Source of the DNA: Butyricicoccus sp.
GTDB lineage: Bacteria > Bacillota > Clostridia > Oscillospirales > Butyricicoccaceae
DNA length: 6,319 nucleotides
NCBI GenBank assembly: GCA_031293105.1
Contig: JAUMSA010000222.1
Span: 1 to 6,319, forward strand
Direction: 5' to 3'
Shown in pieces: positions 5,096 to 6,319 of this stretch. Made by a program: the position numbers and the translations under genes. Within the stretch, counting starts at the first letter, position 1. Every line of letters begins with the position of its first letter. Below the pieces are notes generated by a model. That model had not been told where the DNA came from and ran no database searches. It saw only the letters and a list, made by a program, of their open reading frames with translations.

Positions 5096-6214
5096 TTAGC
5101 CGCGATACAGCTGCTTGCGAATCGGCATGGTGTGCCAGCCGAGACCCTGCATGATCTCGTCCACCTGCTTGGTGGCTTCGCCGCTCCAACCGTAGGAGCC
5201 AAAGGCCAGGCCGATGCGGTCCTTGGGACGCAAGCCCTTCATGTACGTAACAAATGCCGCCATGGTCGGCATCATGTTGTTGTTGAGCGTCGATGCACCC
5301 AGGAAAATAAACTTAGCTTCGACTACATCGCCCATCACCTGGGAGTAATGCTCGTCGCGCAGGCAGTGCATATGTACCTTCTTGCCCAGATCTTCGTATT
5401 CCTTCTTGATCTTGTACGCCATTTCCTCGGTCGAGCCCCACATGGAGTCGTAAACGATGACGACCTTGTCCATATCGCACTCATTCTTGGACCAACGGCC
5501 ATACGCTTCTACAATCTCCTTGATGTAGCTGCGCAGAATGACGCCATGCGACGGGCAGATCATGCTGATGTCCAGACCGGCGGCCTGTTCGAGTACCTTC
5601 TGTACCTGGTTGCCAAAGGGCAGCACGATGTTGCCATAGTAGTCCATGGCGCGCTCCATCAGGCGCTCCAGGCCCATCTCATCGTCATAGGTTTCGCCCG
5701 TGCAGACATGCTGGCCGAATGCGTCGTTGGAGAACAGAATCTTCTCCTCGGCCAGATAGGTCAGCATGGAGTCCGGCCAATGCACCATCGGCGCGGGTAC
5801 AAAGTGATAGGTGTACTTACCGGTCGAAAGCGTGTCGCCCAGCTTGACGATATGCGCGTTATAATCCTCCAGGCCATAATAAGCCTTGATGCCGTTCTTG
5901 GAACCCGAGGTCAGATACACTTCCAAATTCGGGTTGCGCTTGAGGATTTCCGGGAACGAACCCGAATGGTCGGGCTCGATGTGGTTCTGAATCAGCACAT
6001 CGATCTTTTCCAGCGGCACGATTTCTTCGATGTTCTGGATGAACTGCTCGGTGAATTTCTCCTTGACGTTATCGATCAGGGTGATCTTGTCGTCAATGAC
6101 CAGATAGCAGTTATAGGTCGCGCCAAACGGAGTCTCATAGCCATGGAAGATACGCACATCGGGGTCGACTGCGCCGACCGCGTAAATATTATCACGAAGT
6201 TTGATAGCACTCAT
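5096..6214 (-). CDS. fprA: FprA-type flavodiiron protein (class A, O2/NO reductase)
   Basis: This 372-residue cytoplasmic enzyme reduces oxygen to water, or NO to N2O, in anaerobes, with electrons usually from rubredoxin or F420H2. The N-terminal metallo-beta-lactamase-like domain (about 1-245) has the diiron ligand set H78-x-E80-x-D82-H83 in NHIEPDHSGS, H145 in VHWPDSM, D164 in FSNDAFGQH and H223 in PSHG. The C-terminal flavodoxin domain begins VVIVYDSMWGST (251-262), the FMN phosphate loop, and later has GASTLNNN and GSYGWSGEA for the flavin ring. There is no rubredoxin or flavin-reductase fusion, so it is class A. The start at 6214 is chosen because AAGGAG lies 9 nt upstream and the family begins near here; an in-frame ATG at 6286 falls in the structured leader. 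The C-terminus stops at RKQLYRG, roughly 25 residues short of typical family members (about 395-400). Confidence 0.95.
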   Translation of the reverse strand: MSAIKLRDNIYAVGAVDPDVRIFHGYETPFGATYNCYLVIDDKITLIDNVKEKFTEQFIQNIEEIVPLEKIDVLIQNHIEPDHSGSFPEILKRNPNLEVYLTSGSKNGIKAYYGLEDYNAHIVKLGDTLSTGKYTYHFVPAPMVHWPDSMLTYLAEEKILFSNDAFGQHVCTGETYDDEMGLERLMERAMDYYGNIVLPFGNQVQKVLEQAAGLDISMICPSHGVILRSYIKEIVEAYGRWSKNECDMDKVVIVYDSMWGSTEEMAYKIKKEYEDLGKKVHMHCLRDEHYSQVMGDVVEAKFIFLGASTLNNNMMPTMAAFVTYMKGLRPKDRIGLAFGSYGWSGEATKQVDEIMQGLGWHTMPIRKQLYRG

Positions 6215-6223
6215 TGTCGATTT

Positions 6224-6229
6224 CTCCTT
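6224..6229 (-). promoter_or_regulatory. Ribosome binding site fixing the fprA start at 6214
   Basis: On the minus strand AAGGAG lies 9 nt before the ATG at 6214, within an A-rich stretch. This favours 6214 over the upstream in-frame ATG at 6286, which would add 24 residues made from leader sequence. Confidence 0.8.
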
Positions 6230-6251
6230 TTTTTCCGCATTTTTATCCCCC

Positions 6252-6311
6252 GCACGGCTGATCTGTGCTAGGGCAGCCGGCCCCAAAGGCCGGCGTTACT
6301 TTTCTCTGCCC
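6252..6311 (-). promoter_or_regulatory. Structured 5' leader of fprA, class unknown
   Basis: Read on the minus strand, GGGCA (6311-6307) pairs with TGCCC (6275-6271), enclosing an unpaired GAGAAAAGTAAC and a perfect GCCGGCC/GGCCGGC hairpin (6294-6288 with 6282-6276, loop TTTGG). A second hairpin, GCAC/GTGC (6268-6265 with 6255-6252), follows. A competing 6-bp pairing exists between CGGCTG (6279-6274) and CAGCCG (6260-6255), which would break both hairpins. No U-tract follows and I match it to no known riboswitch. It could equally be a palindromic intergenic repeat or part of an upstream gene's terminator. Confidence 0.5.
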
Positions 6312-6313
6312 TT

Positions 6314-6319
6314 AGTATA
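6314..6319 (-). promoter_or_regulatory. Possible -10 box of the fprA promoter
   Basis: The minus strand reads TATACT at the very edge of the window, close to the TATAAT consensus. A start about 7 nt downstream would begin the transcript at the base of the leader hairpin (near 6307). The -35 box is outside the window, so support is limited. Confidence 0.35.

Noticed and set aside
5069..6271. A 400-residue open frame antisense to fprA
   Set aside because: It begins in the terminator hairpin, has no ribosome site or family features, and lies opposite a clear flavodiiron protein gene.
5096..6286. fprA starting at the upstream ATG, 396 residues
   Set aside because: The added 24 residues are translated from the structured leader. 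The ATG at 6214 has AAGGAG at good spacing and matches the family N-terminus.
6276..6303. Plus-strand terminator formed by the GCCGGCC hairpin and following TTACTTTT
   Set aside because: The T-run is interrupted (GTTACTTTTC) and no plus-strand gene precedes it here; it fits better as part of the fprA leader, though a role for a gene beyond the window cannot be excluded.

Overview
The window looks like chromosomal DNA from a fairly GC-rich, strictly anaerobic Firmicute, most likely a gut-type Clostridia of the Oscillospiraceae or a related family. This is inference from gene content and style. The thiazole branch uses the radical-SAM enzyme ThiH (the anaerobe's route) and a short clostridial-type ThiF. 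There is a class A flavodiiron protein, a PadR/HAAS(DUF1700)/PspC membrane module typical of Firmicutes, and strong AGGAGG-type ribosome binding sites. No mobile element, CRISPR array, tRNA or rRNA is visible.

Region 1 (1-1500, +): a tightly packed four-gene unit. It encodes a minimal PadR-type repressor, a HAAS/DUF1700 multi-pass membrane protein, an unrecognised 90-residue one-helix protein with an Asp/His/Trp-rich tail, and a small PspC-domain protein. Gaps are 6 nt, a 4-nt ATGA overlap, and 33 nt. This is probably a self-regulated envelope or membrane-stress module.

Region 2 (1497-1631): a consensus-like sigma-A promoter (TTGACA, 18 nt, TATAAT) overlaps the pspC stop codon. A long terminator-type hairpin with a T7 run lies between this promoter and thiS. 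No TPP riboswitch motif is present.

Region 3 (1632-5089, +): thiS-thiF-thiG-thiH-tenI, the thiazole half of thiamin synthesis. ThiF adenylates the ThiS C-terminus, which then carries sulfur as a thiocarboxylate. ThiH makes dehydroglycine from tyrosine. ThiG assembles the thiazole from 1-deoxy-xylulose 5-phosphate, dehydroglycine and ThiS-COSH. The last gene carries the signature of TenI (thiazole tautomerase) rather than ThiE. The pyrimidine genes (thiC, thiD) and the coupling enzyme (thiE) must lie elsewhere. The operon ends in a strong hairpin flanked by A7 and T8, which can serve both converging transcription units.

Region 4 (5096-6319, -): a convergent fprA-type flavodiiron protein gene (O2/NO reductase) with a roughly 95-nt GC-rich, structured 5' leader and a possible -10 box at the window edge.

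I found no clearly new biological system. The best leads are the promoter-plus-hairpin leader of the thi operon, the small acidic/His/Trp membrane protein, and the structured fprA leader.
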